Shown here piece after piece: positions 28,240 to 39,198 of a stretch of 64,000 nucleotides of DNA; the first letter of the stretch is position 1, and the number at the start of each line of letters is the position of its first letter. The translations under genes and the position numbers were made by a program. This DNA is from Chloroflexota bacterium (lineage in GTDB: Bacteria > Chloroflexota > Anaerolineae > Anaerolineales > Anaerolineaceae): contig JAEKNU010000007.1 of the NCBI GenBank assembly GCA_016838895.1, positions 48,797 to 112,796 on the forward strand, read 5' to 3'. The notes under the pieces are model-generated. The model was not told the origin of the DNA. It made no database searches and worked only from the letters and a program-made list of their open reading frames with translations.

Positions 28240-28274
28240 AGGTTTATCGTTAAAGTTTAACGATAAACCTATAA
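28236..28274. promoter_or_regulatory. 39-bp palindromic operator, likely for the adjacent LacI regulator
   Basis: Perfect inverted repeat: 19-bp arms 28236-28254 and 28256-28274 around a single G. The core TCGTTAAA-G-TTTAACGA has the symmetry expected of a LacI-family site. It covers the -10, the start point and the early leader of the regulator's own gene, which implies autorepression of the whole operon. Confidence 0.8.
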
Positions 28275-28303
28275 TATATCAATTTTGCAAACATGGATTA
28301 CTT

Positions 28304-29341
28304 ATGAATAACAACTTAAAAAATATCGCTGAGCAAGCTGGTGTATCTGTAATGACAGTTTCCAATGTCCTTAAAAGAAAGGAAGGCCATTACAGCCAGG
28401 AAACATTTGAAAAAGTGATGAAAGTAGCTGAGGAACTGGGCTATGTGCCAAATATGGCGGCAAAATATTTACGCAAAGGAAAAATGGGCCTAATTGCCCT
28501 GGTTTTGCCGGATATCATGAATCCATATTTATCTGAACTCTCACAGTTTGTCATCGAAGAAGCAAGTCGCCGGAAATATACGGTCATTCTTAGCTTTACA
28601 GATAACGACCCTGAAATTTTGCGATCAATTGTGAGTGGTGCACTCCAATTACCTGTGGATGGCATCATGATGGCCCCCCACCTGCTGGATCTATCAGAAT
28701 TCAGGCACACAGTCCCCGTCGTGCTGTACGGCGAACGTCAACAGACAACCGTTTTTGATAATATTGTCCTCGATAATATCGGCATTGCCCGCAGCGCTAC
28801 CAAACACCTGATCAGTCTTGGAAGAAAAAATATTGCCTCGATTGGTATGACATCAGACACAGCATTGGGCAATATGCCGCAACAAAGAGCCGAAGGCTTC
28901 ATCCGGGAAATGGAATCAGCGGGGCTAACTATCAATTCCGAATGGATGATCCCCGTAGCGGTTCCAAATTATCATCGAGATCACGGCGCCGAAGTCATGG
29001 AAAAGTTATTGTCCTCAAAAAATAAACCGGATGCAGTTTTTTGTTTCAATGATTTACTTGCTCTGGGTGCGATAAAAGTGCTCATTGATAAAGGATATCG
29101 CGTCCCAGAAGATGTGGCTGTTATTGGCGTGGACGATATTATTGATAGTCGCTATTACAATCCTTCTCTCTCTACCATAGCCATCGACCGTCGCGAAGCT
29201 GCTTCACTTGGCGTAAATTTATTACTAGACCGAATCAATGGGAAGAGAACAGATTCACCAAAATATTTTGAACCTGGTTATTCGCTGATTCCCAGAGAAA
29301 CGACCCTTGGAAAGGGGTATCAGCAAATTTCTGATAGATAA
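28304..29341 (+). CDS. LacI/GalR-family regulator of the arabinoside operon
   Basis: 345 residues from the ATG at 28304; the frame runs 36 codons farther upstream, but that would cross the operator. The N-terminal helix-turn-helix reads NIAEQAGVSVMTVSNVLKR with a hinge helix (MAAKYLRKGK). A periplasmic-binding-protein-like sensor domain follows, with DAVFCFNDLLALGAI. It probably binds the palindrome at 28236 and is released by an arabinose- or oligosaccharide-type inducer. It heads the operon with GH51, the transporter and a GH1-like enzyme. No ribosome site is evident. Confidence 0.93.
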   Translation: MNNNLKNIAEQAGVSVMTVSNVLKRKEGHYSQETFEKVMKVAEELGYVPNMAAKYLRKGKMGLIALVLPDIMNPYLSELSQFVIEEASRRKYTVILSFTDNDPEILRSIVSGALQLPVDGIMMAPHLLDLSEFRHTVPVVLYGERQQTTVFDNIVLDNIGIARSATKHLISLGRKNIASIGMTSDTALGNMPQQRAEGFIREMESAGLTINSEWMIPVAVPNYHRDHGAEVMEKLLSSKNKPDAVFCFNDLLALGAIKVLIDKGYRVPEDVAVIGVDDIIDSRYYNPSLSTIAIDRREAASLGVNLLLDRINGKRTDSPKYFEPGYSLIPRETTLGKGYQQISDR

Positions 29342-29372
29342 AAATTAACCATTTCTGATACGAGGCTATGAC

Positions 29373-30854
29373 ATGACGAGTACAATTTTAATTGACTACG
29401 ATCGCAGCATTGGGGAAATTGACCCTCATATTTTTGGGGGGTTTATTGAGCATATGGGGCGAATGGTATACGAGGGAATCTATGATCCGGAATCTCCACT
29501 ATCAGATGAGCGCGGTTTTCGCACAGATGTTTTAGCAGCTTTGAAAGAACTAGCCCCCACGGTTATTCGTTACCCCGGTGGGAATATGTTAAGTGGCTAT
29601 CACTGGTTGGATGGTGTGGGTGCCAGGGAAAAACGTCCCCGGAAGCGGGATTTGGCGTGGCAGTCCATCGAAAGCAATCAGTTTGGTCTTAATGAATTTA
29701 TGCAATATTGCCAGGAATTAAAAACCGAGCCCATGCTGGGTGTCAACTTGGGAACCGGAACGATAGAAGAAGCCGCGGCCTTGGTGGAATATTGTAATGC
29801 TGATTCAGGCAGTTATTATGCCGATTTGCGTCAAAGTCATGGCATCATGGAACCCTACCATGTAAAAAAATGGTGCCTTGGCAATGAGATGGATGGTCCA
29901 TGGCAAATTGGACATTTGGAAGCAGATGAATATGGGCGCAAAGCCAGAGAGGCTGCAAAAATGATGAAATGGCAGGATTCCTCCATTCAGTTAATTCTTT
30001 GTGGGTCTTCCAATAAAACCATGCCGACTTTCCCGGAATGGGACCGCCAGGTACTGGAAACCTGCTGGGAACATGTAGATTATTTATCCATGCATCATTA
30101 CGCCAACAACAACGCCAATGACACTACCAGCTACTTAGCTTTGGCTCTTGAATTCGAATCCTTTATTGATACATTGGAGGGCACGCTCAGGTATGTACGT
30201 GCAAAACAACGCTCAAATCATCAGGTATTTTTATCCTGGGATGAATGGAATGTCTGGTATAAAAACATGGAAACACAAGGGACCTGGTGTGAAGCGCCCC
30301 ATTTAATTGAAGAAGTCTATAATCTGGAAGACGCGCTTGTTGTTGCACAATGGATGAATGTATTTTTACGCCGCTGTAATGTATTGAAGATGGCCTGCCT
30401 GGCCCAATTGGTCAATGTCATTGCGCCCATTCTGACAACGCCCGAAGGTTTGTTGCGTCAGACAATTTTTTATCCTTTTCAATTGTTCAGCCAGTTTGCC
30501 TCAGGAAAATCCATGGAAGCCCTATGCAAATCTCCTCTGATAGAGACCCCGGAATTTGGTGATGTTCCCCTATTAGATGTCTCAGCAAGTTTCGATGAAA
30601 CGACCCGAAAAGGTGCTGTTTTCATTGTCAATCGCAGTCAAAATGGATCTGAATCTGTAAATATCAAATGGCAGGGCTTTGAACCTCTCAAAACTGCCCA
30701 TGTTTATCAATTGGCGGGAGACAATCCAAAGTTGATTAATTCATTCGATCATCCGCACAACGTCAGGACAGTAGATTTAGGAGATATGCCCGTCGTCGAT
30801 CAAAACATCAACATAGAACTACCAGCATTATCCTGCACTGTAATTGCAGTGTAA
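29373..30854 (+). CDS. Alpha-L-arabinofuranosidase, GH51
   Basis: 493 residues, no signal peptide, hence intracellular. It follows the GH51 plan: a TIM barrel with HIFGGFIEHMGR and IRYPGGN at the N-terminus, acid/base Glu172 in CLGNEMDG and nucleophile Glu291 in SWDEWNVWY, then a C-terminal beta domain (about 390-493). These spacings match the bacterial enzymes. The enzyme releases terminal arabinofuranose from arabino-oligosaccharides. Its position before an oligosaccharide ABC importer suggests that it processes imported arabinan or arabinoxylan fragments. Confidence 0.95.
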   Translation: MTSTILIDYDRSIGEIDPHIFGGFIEHMGRMVYEGIYDPESPLSDERGFRTDVLAALKELAPTVIRYPGGNMLSGYHWLDGVGAREKRPRKRDLAWQSIESNQFGLNEFMQYCQELKTEPMLGVNLGTGTIEEAAALVEYCNADSGSYYADLRQSHGIMEPYHVKKWCLGNEMDGPWQIGHLEADEYGRKAREAAKMMKWQDSSIQLILCGSSNKTMPTFPEWDRQVLETCWEHVDYLSMHHYANNNANDTTSYLALALEFESFIDTLEGTLRYVRAKQRSNHQVFLSWDEWNVWYKNMETQGTWCEAPHLIEEVYNLEDALVVAQWMNVFLRRCNVLKMACLAQLVNVIAPILTTPEGLLRQTIFYPFQLFSQFASGKSMEALCKSPLIETPEFGDVPLLDVSASFDETTRKGAVFIVNRSQNGSESVNIKWQGFEPLKTAHVYQLAGDNPKLINSFDHPHNVRTVDLGDMPVVDQNINIELPALSCTVIAV

Positions 30855-31032
30855 ATATCAACAAAAAGCTAGTCCATCGTAATAATTCGACCACTATGAT
30901 CCCCTATCAGGTGATCATCTAATTCAACTTGTCTATTTGCAGGAGGTGAAAATAACAACAGATTATCTTTATCTTAACAAAAAGATGAGATTGCAGATTA
31001 TTCTTTTCATACAAAATTTTGAAGGAGAAAAA

Positions 31033-32370
31033 ATGAGAATCCGTTTGTCTTTGTTAGTTAATTTCATATTGATGGTTAGTCTACTCCTCGCCGGATGCCA
31101 GTCCTCACCCAATGCAGATCCAGTAGAGACAGTAGCGGAACAACCAGCCACTGCAGCCGATCAGGCAGCCGAAGAACCTTCCGAAGTTCAAGCTGAACCG
31201 GTCACCATCACTTTCTGGAACAGTTTTACCGGATCAGATGGCGACACATTGAAAGAAATCGTTGCAGATTTCAATGAAGCCTATCAGGGAAAAATACTTA
31301 TTGAAATGGATATCATGTCCAGTTCTGTATTTACCCAAAAAGTACCGCCCGCAATTGCTACCAATACTGCCCCTGATCTAATCGCATTAAATATCGCAGA
31401 TACACTTGCCTACTCAAAGCAAGGCTCCATTGAAGATTTAAGTGATTTCTTCAGCGTTTCTGGTGCGGATCAAACCGATTTCATCCCTTCCGCACTCGAA
31501 CTCGGAAAATTCGATGAGAAACTTTACGGTATTCCTATGCAACTTTTGGATACTACCAACATGTATTGGAACAAGGATCTCTTTGAGGCTGCAGGCTTGG
31601 ATCCAGAATCTCCCCCGACAACCTTCGCCGAATTGGAGGAATATGCCATAAAACTTACTGATGAAAGTAAAGGCCAGTATGGTTTGGGCATGTGTGCAAG
31701 TGCTGCCCCCCAATTCTATGCCGTTTTTATCAAAGGCAATGGTGGTGATGTTGTAGATGTGAGCACAAATAAATCGGTGCTGGATTCCGATGCCAACATG
31801 GAAACGTTTGAATATCTGCATCGTTTGGCATATGAAGAAGAGGTCTCCCCTAAAAGCACTGGTGGCGTGGCAATGGATAACTTAATGCAAAGTGGTCAGT
31901 TAGGTATCTATATTAATGGCCCATGGCTCATCCCCGGTTTAGTTAGCCACAACATCAATTTTGGCGTAGCACAAATTCCAGGTGGCTCTGCCGGTGCAGT
32001 GGCTATATACGATGGAACACTGTTCTCTATTCCCACTGGTACGGAAGATTCCCAAAAAGTGGCCGTATATGAATTCCTGAAATACTGGAATTCCACCGAG
32101 ATTGGCAAGAAATGGTCATTGTCTGTTGGTATTCCGCCCTATCTCAACTCTGTAATCAACGATCCCGAAATTCAGGCAGATGCAAACATCGCGATTTTAG
32201 CCAACAACGGGAAAAATGCTGCCCCATGGATGGGTGGTGTTGATAGTGCGGCAAATATTGATGCCAATGTATTGTTCCCTCTGATTGAACAGCTTCAAAA
32301 CGAAGGTGACGTAGAAGAAATGGTTAAAGGTGCCTCCGAGCAGATTGATGCCATTCTTCAAGAAAATTAA
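31033..32370 (+). CDS. Sugar ABC transporter substrate-binding lipoprotein (CUT1)
   Basis: 445 residues from the ATG at 31033, which has GAAGGAG 5 nt upstream; the frame itself opens at 30937. The lipobox LLAGC places the acylated Cys at residue 22. A Glu/Ala/Pro-rich linker leads into a family 1 extracellular solute-binding domain beginning ITFWNSFTG. It should capture oligosaccharides outside the membrane for the two permeases downstream. The ligand is inferred from GH51 as arabinosides. No ATPase gene is present in the operon. Confidence 0.95.
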   Translation: MRIRLSLLVNFILMVSLLLAGCQSSPNADPVETVAEQPATAADQAAEEPSEVQAEPVTITFWNSFTGSDGDTLKEIVADFNEAYQGKILIEMDIMSSSVFTQKVPPAIATNTAPDLIALNIADTLAYSKQGSIEDLSDFFSVSGADQTDFIPSALELGKFDEKLYGIPMQLLDTTNMYWNKDLFEAAGLDPESPPTTFAELEEYAIKLTDESKGQYGLGMCASAAPQFYAVFIKGNGGDVVDVSTNKSVLDSDANMETFEYLHRLAYEEEVSPKSTGGVAMDNLMQSGQLGIYINGPWLIPGLVSHNINFGVAQIPGGSAGAVAIYDGTLFSIPTGTEDSQKVAVYEFLKYWNSTEIGKKWSLSVGIPPYLNSVINDPEIQADANIAILANNGKNAAPWMGGVDSAANIDANVLFPLIEQLQNEGDVEEMVKGASEQIDAILQEN

Positions 32371-32384
32371 GCGATAATTAGGAC

Positions 32385-32419
32385 TTGCCTATCCATCAAG
32401 TAGAATGATGGATAGGCAA
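32385..32419 (+). terminator. Intercistronic hairpin after the binding-protein gene
   Basis: Perfect 14-bp stem (32385-32398 with 32406-32419), 7-nt loop, followed by CAATTTTCAAT. It probably stabilises or partly terminates the mRNA so that binding protein exceeds permease. Confidence 0.75.
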
Positions 32420-32563
32420 CAATTTTCAATATTGAACGAAGCAGGTATGTCTTCTATGGCCGATTATCATTTGCATTTTACCAGTAATTACCTGAATAAC
32501 AAATCGGAAACAATGCATATACAGCAGCAATATGAAATTAATTAAGTTGAAGAGGTATAAAAT

Positions 32564-33481
32564 ATGCCAAATATTCTCATACGAATTTTGAAATACTTTA
32601 AAAAGCCAAAAGGTGCTGCATATATATTTTTGCTTCCCGCAATTTTGACACTGCTGGTATTTGTATTCGTACCTCTTATTTATGCAGTAGTAATTAGTTT
32701 TCAGGATGTGACCATATTTCTAAATCCGCCAAATTTTGTTGGGTTCTCCAACTATGAGAGAATGTTTCACGATGATCGTTTCTGGAATGCCTTGAAGAAT
32801 ACATTCATTTTTTTATTTGAAGTACCATTGCAGGTCATTTTAGGACTGATTGTTGCAGTACTTCTTTCAAAAAATACAGTATTTCAAAAATTTGCTCGCA
32901 CCGTATTTTTTATACCAACAATCTGTTCTTTAACTGCGGTGGGCATTGTCTGGTCTTTTCTCCTGGACCCTCAAATCGGGATACTACCATATTATCTTTT
33001 CCAACTTGGATTACCTCGTTTAAAATTCCTCAGCGACCCAAACATGGCCATGCCGGTAATTATTCTAACAACCGTCTGGAAAAATTTTGGGTTGACGATG
33101 ATGATTTTAATTTCTGGTATACAAGGCATCCCGCAAGTCTATTATGAGGCATCTAAAATAGATGGCGCGAACAGCATTATTCAGTTCTTTAAAATCACCC
33201 TGCCACTCCTCATACCCAGCCTTGGTTTTTGCATTATTACAAATACAATTGGCTCATTTCAAGTTTTTGATCAAATCTATGTAATGACTCAAGGTGGACC
33301 GCTCCATACGACAGAGACGTTAGTTATGTACATTTACAATGTCGGGTTTGCCACTCAGCCCTTCAATTTAAGTTACGCCTCTGCTATCGCGGTCATCCTC
33401 TTCATAATTATTATGGTTATTTCCCTGCTGACAAATAACTATATTACGCAAAGAGAAACTGTTGATATTTCCAAGGGATAG
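32564..33481 (+). CDS. Sugar ABC transporter permease, MalF-like
   Basis: 305 residues with six membrane helices. The EAA loop that docks the ATPase reads YYEASKIDGANSIIQFFKITLPL. The first helix region (GAAYIFLLPAILTLLVF) is typical of CUT1 permeases such as AraP or MsmF. It should form a heterodimer with the next gene product. AGAGGT precedes the ATG. It lies 193 nt after the binding-protein gene, with a strong hairpin between. Confidence 0.94.
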   Translation: MPNILIRILKYFKKPKGAAYIFLLPAILTLLVFVFVPLIYAVVISFQDVTIFLNPPNFVGFSNYERMFHDDRFWNALKNTFIFLFEVPLQVILGLIVAVLLSKNTVFQKFARTVFFIPTICSLTAVGIVWSFLLDPQIGILPYYLFQLGLPRLKFLSDPNMAMPVIILTTVWKNFGLTMMILISGIQGIPQVYYEASKIDGANSIIQFFKITLPLLIPSLGFCIITNTIGSFQVFDQIYVMTQGGPLHTTETLVMYIYNVGFATQPFNLSYASAIAVILFIIIMVISLLTNNYITQRETVDISKG

Positions 33482-33485
33482 AACA

Positions 33486-34313
33486 ATGACGAAAAAAAAT
33501 GTGCTTGGCCAATCACTTTTATATCTATCGATGGGTATTCTTCTCATCATCGTTGTTTATCCTTTCTTCTGGTTAATCTTAACCAGTTTTAAGGTTGATA
33601 CGGATATTGTAAAATTTCCTCCCACCCTGTTTGCCAATCAATTTACCGTTTCATCTTATATCAAAGTATGGGATAGTATTCCCCTCTTGGACTTCCTGAA
33701 AAACACTGTTATTTTTTCCGGCTCTGTTACTGTCATTTCGGTGCTTTTTGATGCAATGGCCGGATATGCATTTGCACGCTACAACTTCAAGGGGAAAAAC
33801 TTTTTATTCACCGCAATCCTGATTACAATGATGATCCCCTTCCAGGTACTTATGATTCCGTTATTTATTGAGGTATTCAAACTTGGCATATTAAATAAGT
33901 ACGCTGGTTTGATATTACCGAGAATGGCGGATGCCTTTGGCATATTTTTAATGCGGGCTTCGTTCGTTGCACTGCCAAAAGAACTCGAAGAAGCGGCAAG
34001 AATCGATGGCTACAATGAATTTCAAATTTTTTTCAAAATCATGCTGCCCCTTAATAAACCAGCCATTATTACATTGGCAATCATCAATTTAATGGGCAAT
34101 TGGAATGATTTGCTCTATCCCTTGATGTTAACCAGTACCACAAAAATGCGAACGCTCTCAGCAGGTCTGGCACTTTTCGTTGGGCAAAGAACCTTGGAAT
34201 ATGGTCCAACCCTGGCCGCAGCCGTAATTTCATTAATCCCGCTCTTCGTTGTATTTTTGTTGGCACAAAAATATTTCATTAAAGGTATTAGTACAACCGG
34301 ATTAAAAGGATAA
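33486..34313 (+). CDS. Sugar ABC transporter permease, MalG-like
   Basis: 275 residues from the ATG at 33486, 12 nt after AAGGGA and 4 nt after the previous stop. Six helices and the EAA motif EEAARIDGYNEFQIFFKIMLPL are present, with the C-terminal YFIKGISTTGLKG ending common to MalG/AraQ. It completes the membrane part of the importer. The energising ATPase must be encoded elsewhere, as is usual for shared MsmX-type ATPases. Confidence 0.94.
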   Translation: MTKKNVLGQSLLYLSMGILLIIVVYPFFWLILTSFKVDTDIVKFPPTLFANQFTVSSYIKVWDSIPLLDFLKNTVIFSGSVTVISVLFDAMAGYAFARYNFKGKNFLFTAILITMMIPFQVLMIPLFIEVFKLGILNKYAGLILPRMADAFGIFLMRASFVALPKELEEAARIDGYNEFQIFFKIMLPLNKPAIITLAIINLMGNWNDLLYPLMLTSTTKMRTLSAGLALFVGQRTLEYGPTLAAAVISLIPLFVVFLLAQKYFIKGISTTGLKG

Positions 34314-34357
34314 TTCACCAAATAATAGGAAAATTTATATATACAAAGGTATTGAAT

Positions 34358-35584
34358 ATGGAACAACTCATTGGAAATAATTTTGCTTGGTGTGTCGGAA
34401 TCGAAGATACATTCATACCTCAAACACGGGCGGATATGCGTGCTTTAGATGAATACCAATTAATGGATCATTACCGTCAATGGAAACAAGATTTTGATCT
34501 TGCATCTGAATTAGGTGTAAGTCATATTCGTTGGGGAGTGCCCTGGTACAAGGTCAACCCTGCTCCCGGTGTTTTTGAATGGGCATGGGTGGACGAGGTG
34601 CTAGACTATTTAGTTAACAAAAAAAATATTCAGCCAATAATTGATCTGATGCATTACGGAACACCATTGTGGTTGGAAAACTCCTTTTTGAATGCTTGTT
34701 ATCCGCAACGGGTTGCTGATTATGCCTATGCCTTCGCATCCAGGTATAAAGACCTGATTCGTTTTTACACACCTCTAAACGAACCAACTGTTAACGCAGA
34801 ATTTTGTGGAATGCGTGGTGAATGGCCACCGTATATGAAAGGCAATGATGGCTATGTAAAATTATTAATCCCCATAGCTCGAGGGACAGTATTAACCGCA
34901 AAAGCAATAAGAGAAGCAGATGCCAATGCTACGCTCATCCAGGTTGAGGCTTTTGGGAAGGCATGGACAAAAGATGAAAGATTACATAGTGTGGTGAAAG
35001 ATTGGTGTGAAGATCGGTATTTAGGTTTCGACCTGATTACCGGTGGCTTTTCTGAACGTAACCACTTATATGGATTTCTTCTCAAGCACGGCGTTTCGGA
35101 GCAGGATATCAACTGGTTCCGGGAACATGGCTCCAAGCCCGATGTACTAGGTGTCAACTACTATCCAATTTCAGGAGGGGAATTGATAATGGGTGCAAAT
35201 GATACACCCGAACTAAAAATTGGCCTGGAAGCTACAGATCTGTTGGAAGTTTTCAAGAATGCATGGGATCGTTATCAACTACCGATGATGCTCACTGAAA
35301 CCGGATGTACTGTCACTCAAATTGAGAAACGAAAACAATGGATGGATGAAACGATCGCTGTTGTTCGCCAAACGCAGGCTGCTGGCATACCAATAATTGG
35401 ATACACCTGGTGGCCGCTTTTCGATATGGTGGATTGGGCTTATCGATTAGGAAAAAAGCCATTATCCCATTATATATTCCCAGGTGGTTTATGGTCATGC
35501 AAAGCAAGTCAATCTGGTGAAGTAACCCGTAAACGAAATTCTTTGGCTCAACGCTATAAAGAATATATTCAAGAAAAAAGATAA
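34358..35584 (+). CDS. GH1-like glycoside hydrolase of the arabinoside operon
   Basis: 408 residues from ATG 34358, AAGGT 8 nt upstream. It has a clan GH-A barrel: HIRWGVPWYKVNP, acid/base Glu in FYTPLNEP (about residue 150) and a nucleophile candidate Glu in MLTETG (about 315). It is shorter than standard GH1 (about 450) and lacks the phosphate-binding C-terminus of 6-phospho enzymes, so it should act on unphosphorylated sugars. No signal peptide, so intracellular. Activity is uncertain: beta-glucosidase, galactosidase or arabinosidase are all possible. Confidence 0.82.
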   Translation: MEQLIGNNFAWCVGIEDTFIPQTRADMRALDEYQLMDHYRQWKQDFDLASELGVSHIRWGVPWYKVNPAPGVFEWAWVDEVLDYLVNKKNIQPIIDLMHYGTPLWLENSFLNACYPQRVADYAYAFASRYKDLIRFYTPLNEPTVNAEFCGMRGEWPPYMKGNDGYVKLLIPIARGTVLTAKAIREADANATLIQVEAFGKAWTKDERLHSVVKDWCEDRYLGFDLITGGFSERNHLYGFLLKHGVSEQDINWFREHGSKPDVLGVNYYPISGGELIMGANDTPELKIGLEATDLLEVFKNAWDRYQLPMMLTETGCTVTQIEKRKQWMDETIAVVRQTQAAGIPIIGYTWWPLFDMVDWAYRLGKKPLSHYIFPGGLWSCKASQSGEVTRKRNSLAQRYKEYIQEKR

Positions 35585-36199
35585 TCACTTCGAGAAAATC
35601 GGATGGCAAAATGGCTATCGTGTGATACATCAAGGCCACTGTGATCAGTGATTCACCGCAATACTCCTGGGTTGGTTCATAATGTTATTCACTATCCAGC
35701 CCGATTCTTCAACGATTTGATGGATTTAATTACAGACTACTTTGAAAATACTTCCTTCAAGTAGTGTCATAAAATTTGAATTATTTATCGACTTCTATCA
35801 TCTGGTAATTTATTGGTTCATATACTCTCCCTATAGACCGTGGTTAAGGCGAGGATAAGTGGTTTCATCTATACAAAAACTTACCTCGCCCAAACCCGCC
35901 CTTTCAAATAGAATTCACATTCATATCAATACAATTTAAAGTTATTCCTGCTAACTACACCGCTGCCAAAATCCGACATACTAAACAGGAAATACTCACA
36001 AAACCATCAACCATTCTAATACCATATGGTCAGGTTCAAGGATTCAAATGGCAAATACAGATCCAATATCATGGAAATCTCCAGAATAATCCAGAGATTT
36101 CTTTATCAGTTTTCTTTTCACGTAAATCAAATATACTTCTTTTTTACCAACATATGCCGATATTCCGGCAAAGTAACCAACAATCCAAGCTTCGATTTA
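35585..36199. other. Non-coding region between convergent sugar loci
   Basis: No supported gene in 615 bp. It holds an imperfect inverted repeat 35848-35860/35879-35890 (one bulge) and a hairpin with 8-bp arms at 36074-36081/36094-36101 followed by CTTTATCAG; either may end the plus-strand operon. Short frames here show no family features. Confidence 0.5.
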
Positions 36200-37645
<1,446 letters not shown>

Positions 37646-37650
37646 TCATC

Positions 37651-37684
37651 AATGTCTCAAGCTTTTGAAACAGCTTGAGACATT
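37651..37684 (-). terminator. Strong hairpin between EIIBC and bglA
   Basis: Perfect 13-bp stem (37651-37663 with 37672-37684), 8-nt loop. On the minus strand no U tract follows, so mRNA processing or stabilisation is likelier than termination. A second repeat with 10-bp arms (37736-37745/37807-37816) followed on the minus strand by AACCCTTTTTTAT lies just upstream. Confidence 0.5.
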
Positions 37685-37833
37685 GTTTAATCAATTTTTT
37701 GCCGCAATACCAAACTGAATTCATAAAAAAGGGTTCCTCAGAGAGATTATCTTCAATGGTGTTTCTGTGCTCCCTTAACAAGTTCGGTACAATGCTTTTC
37801 GATCCACTCTCTGAGGATTTTACAAATCTCAAC

Positions 37834-39198
37834 TCATATTTCGATCTTTACATTCTCATCCTTGAATGTAAAATAAGTAATTAAGAATGCGATTACTAAT
37901 GTAACAAGTGTTGCTACAACATATCCCCAGAAATCCGGATTAGCCACAAACAGGATAAAGGAAAATACACCCAGACCGCCAAGAATTGTTTGCTGGAAAT
38001 CAATTGCTGCGATGATAGCACCGCCAACGCCACCCCCAATAATGGTTGCCAGCAAAACCATTTTGAATTTGGTTGCGATACCATATAACGCTGGTTCGGA
38101 AATGCTGAAAAGGGTCGGCACCATAACGGAGGCTGCCAGGGTTTTACTTTTGCTATTTTTGGTTTTAATATAAACAGCTATCACTGCTCCAGCTAAGGCA
38201 ATCGTAGACATGCTCGTTGTTGCCATAATTTGTGTGTAGCCTTTTGTGGAAAATTCTTGCACAATCAGAGGTACTTCCGCATAATGCGCACCGAAAAGCA
38301 CCAAAGGAATATGGATTGCGCCTAGAATAAATCCGCCTAGAATACTGGCACGCACAAATATCCAGGATACGCCTACCGTGATGATCTCGCCAAAATATAC
38401 GCCCAACGGGCCAAAAACAATTAATTCAACCGGAATGACAATCAGGAACTCAATAGCGGCTACAAGAAGCAATTGCAGCACCTTTGGCATTTTATTTTCA
38501 AGCCAGCGTTGAATATAACCCGCAAAGAAAACGGCCAATAATATTGGAATTACGGATGAAGAATAATTCACCACGCGGATGGGAATACTCAAGAAATGCA
38601 GAAATTCCGTGCCCGCACTGGTAGCATCCATAATTGTCGGATACATAAGTGCACCGGCGATACAAAGAGCAAAGTATTCATTGCTTTTAAATCGCTTTGC
38701 AGCACTGACCGCAATCAAGAATGGCAAAAAATAAAGCGCTATGTTCGAAATTAGATATAAAATTTGATAGGTTTCACTTTCAGCAGAAATCCAGTTAAAT
38801 GTTGATGCGATTGACAAAAAAGATTTTATGATACCCGTTGCAGCAAGGCAGGGAACAATCGGCACAAAAATACTTGCCAGTAGTTCCAGTCCTCGATTAA
38901 GTGGGTTTTTATCGGATTTGCTATCAGACTCTTTACTGACACCTTTTTCGGCGCTTGGCAGCATAAGGGATAGCATTTTGTACAGTTCTCCGACATTCGG
39001 TCCAATGATAATTTGCACTTGACTCGTTTTTTGAACGGCATCAATGACACCTTCCAATTGTTTTAGCTGCTCAAAATTTACTTTCTCAATATCAGCAACC
39101 TTGAAACGTAATCTTGTCATGCAGTTATAGCAACTGATCACATTATCGGCACCCCCAATATTCTTCAATATATTTTCGGCTAAAATTTTAAAGTCCAT
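37834..39198 (-). CDS. PTS beta-glucoside-type EIIBC permease
   Basis: 454 residues. The EIIB domain (about 1-90) has the phosphorylation Cys26 in YNCMTRLRF. After a linker, EIIC (about 105-450) has around ten membrane segments and the GAHYAEVPL/ISEPALYG regions of the glucose-sucrose-beta-glucoside superfamily. There is no fused EIIA; a separate one is encoded at 40649. It phosphorylates a beta-glucoside while importing it. AAGGAG precedes the ATG. No RAT site was found directly before it, so it depends on the upstream bglG transcript. Confidence 0.95.
   Translation of the reverse strand: MDFKILAENILKNIGGADNVISCYNCMTRLRFKVADIEKVNFEQLKQLEGVIDAVQKTSQVQIIIGPNVGELYKMLSLMLPSAEKGVSKESDSKSDKNPLNRGLELLASIFVPIVPCLAATGIIKSFLSIASTFNWISAESETYQILYLISNIALYFLPFLIAVSAAKRFKSNEYFALCIAGALMYPTIMDATSAGTEFLHFLSIPIRVVNYSSSVIPILLAVFFAGYIQRWLENKMPKVLQLLLVAAIEFLIVIPVELIVFGPLGVYFGEIITVGVSWIFVRASILGGFILGAIHIPLVLFGAHYAEVPLIVQEFSTKGYTQIMATTSMSTIALAGAVIAVYIKTKNSKSKTLAASVMVPTLFSISEPALYGIATKFKMVLLATIIGGGVGGAIIAAIDFQQTILGGLGVFSFILFVANPDFWGYVVATLVTLVIAFLITYFTFKDENVKIEI

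Noticed and set aside
30896..30918. Inverted repeat ATGATCCCC/GGTGATCAT before the arabinoside binding-protein gene
   Set aside because: Only 9-bp arms with one mismatch and no relation to the 28236 palindrome; too weak to call an operator or terminator.
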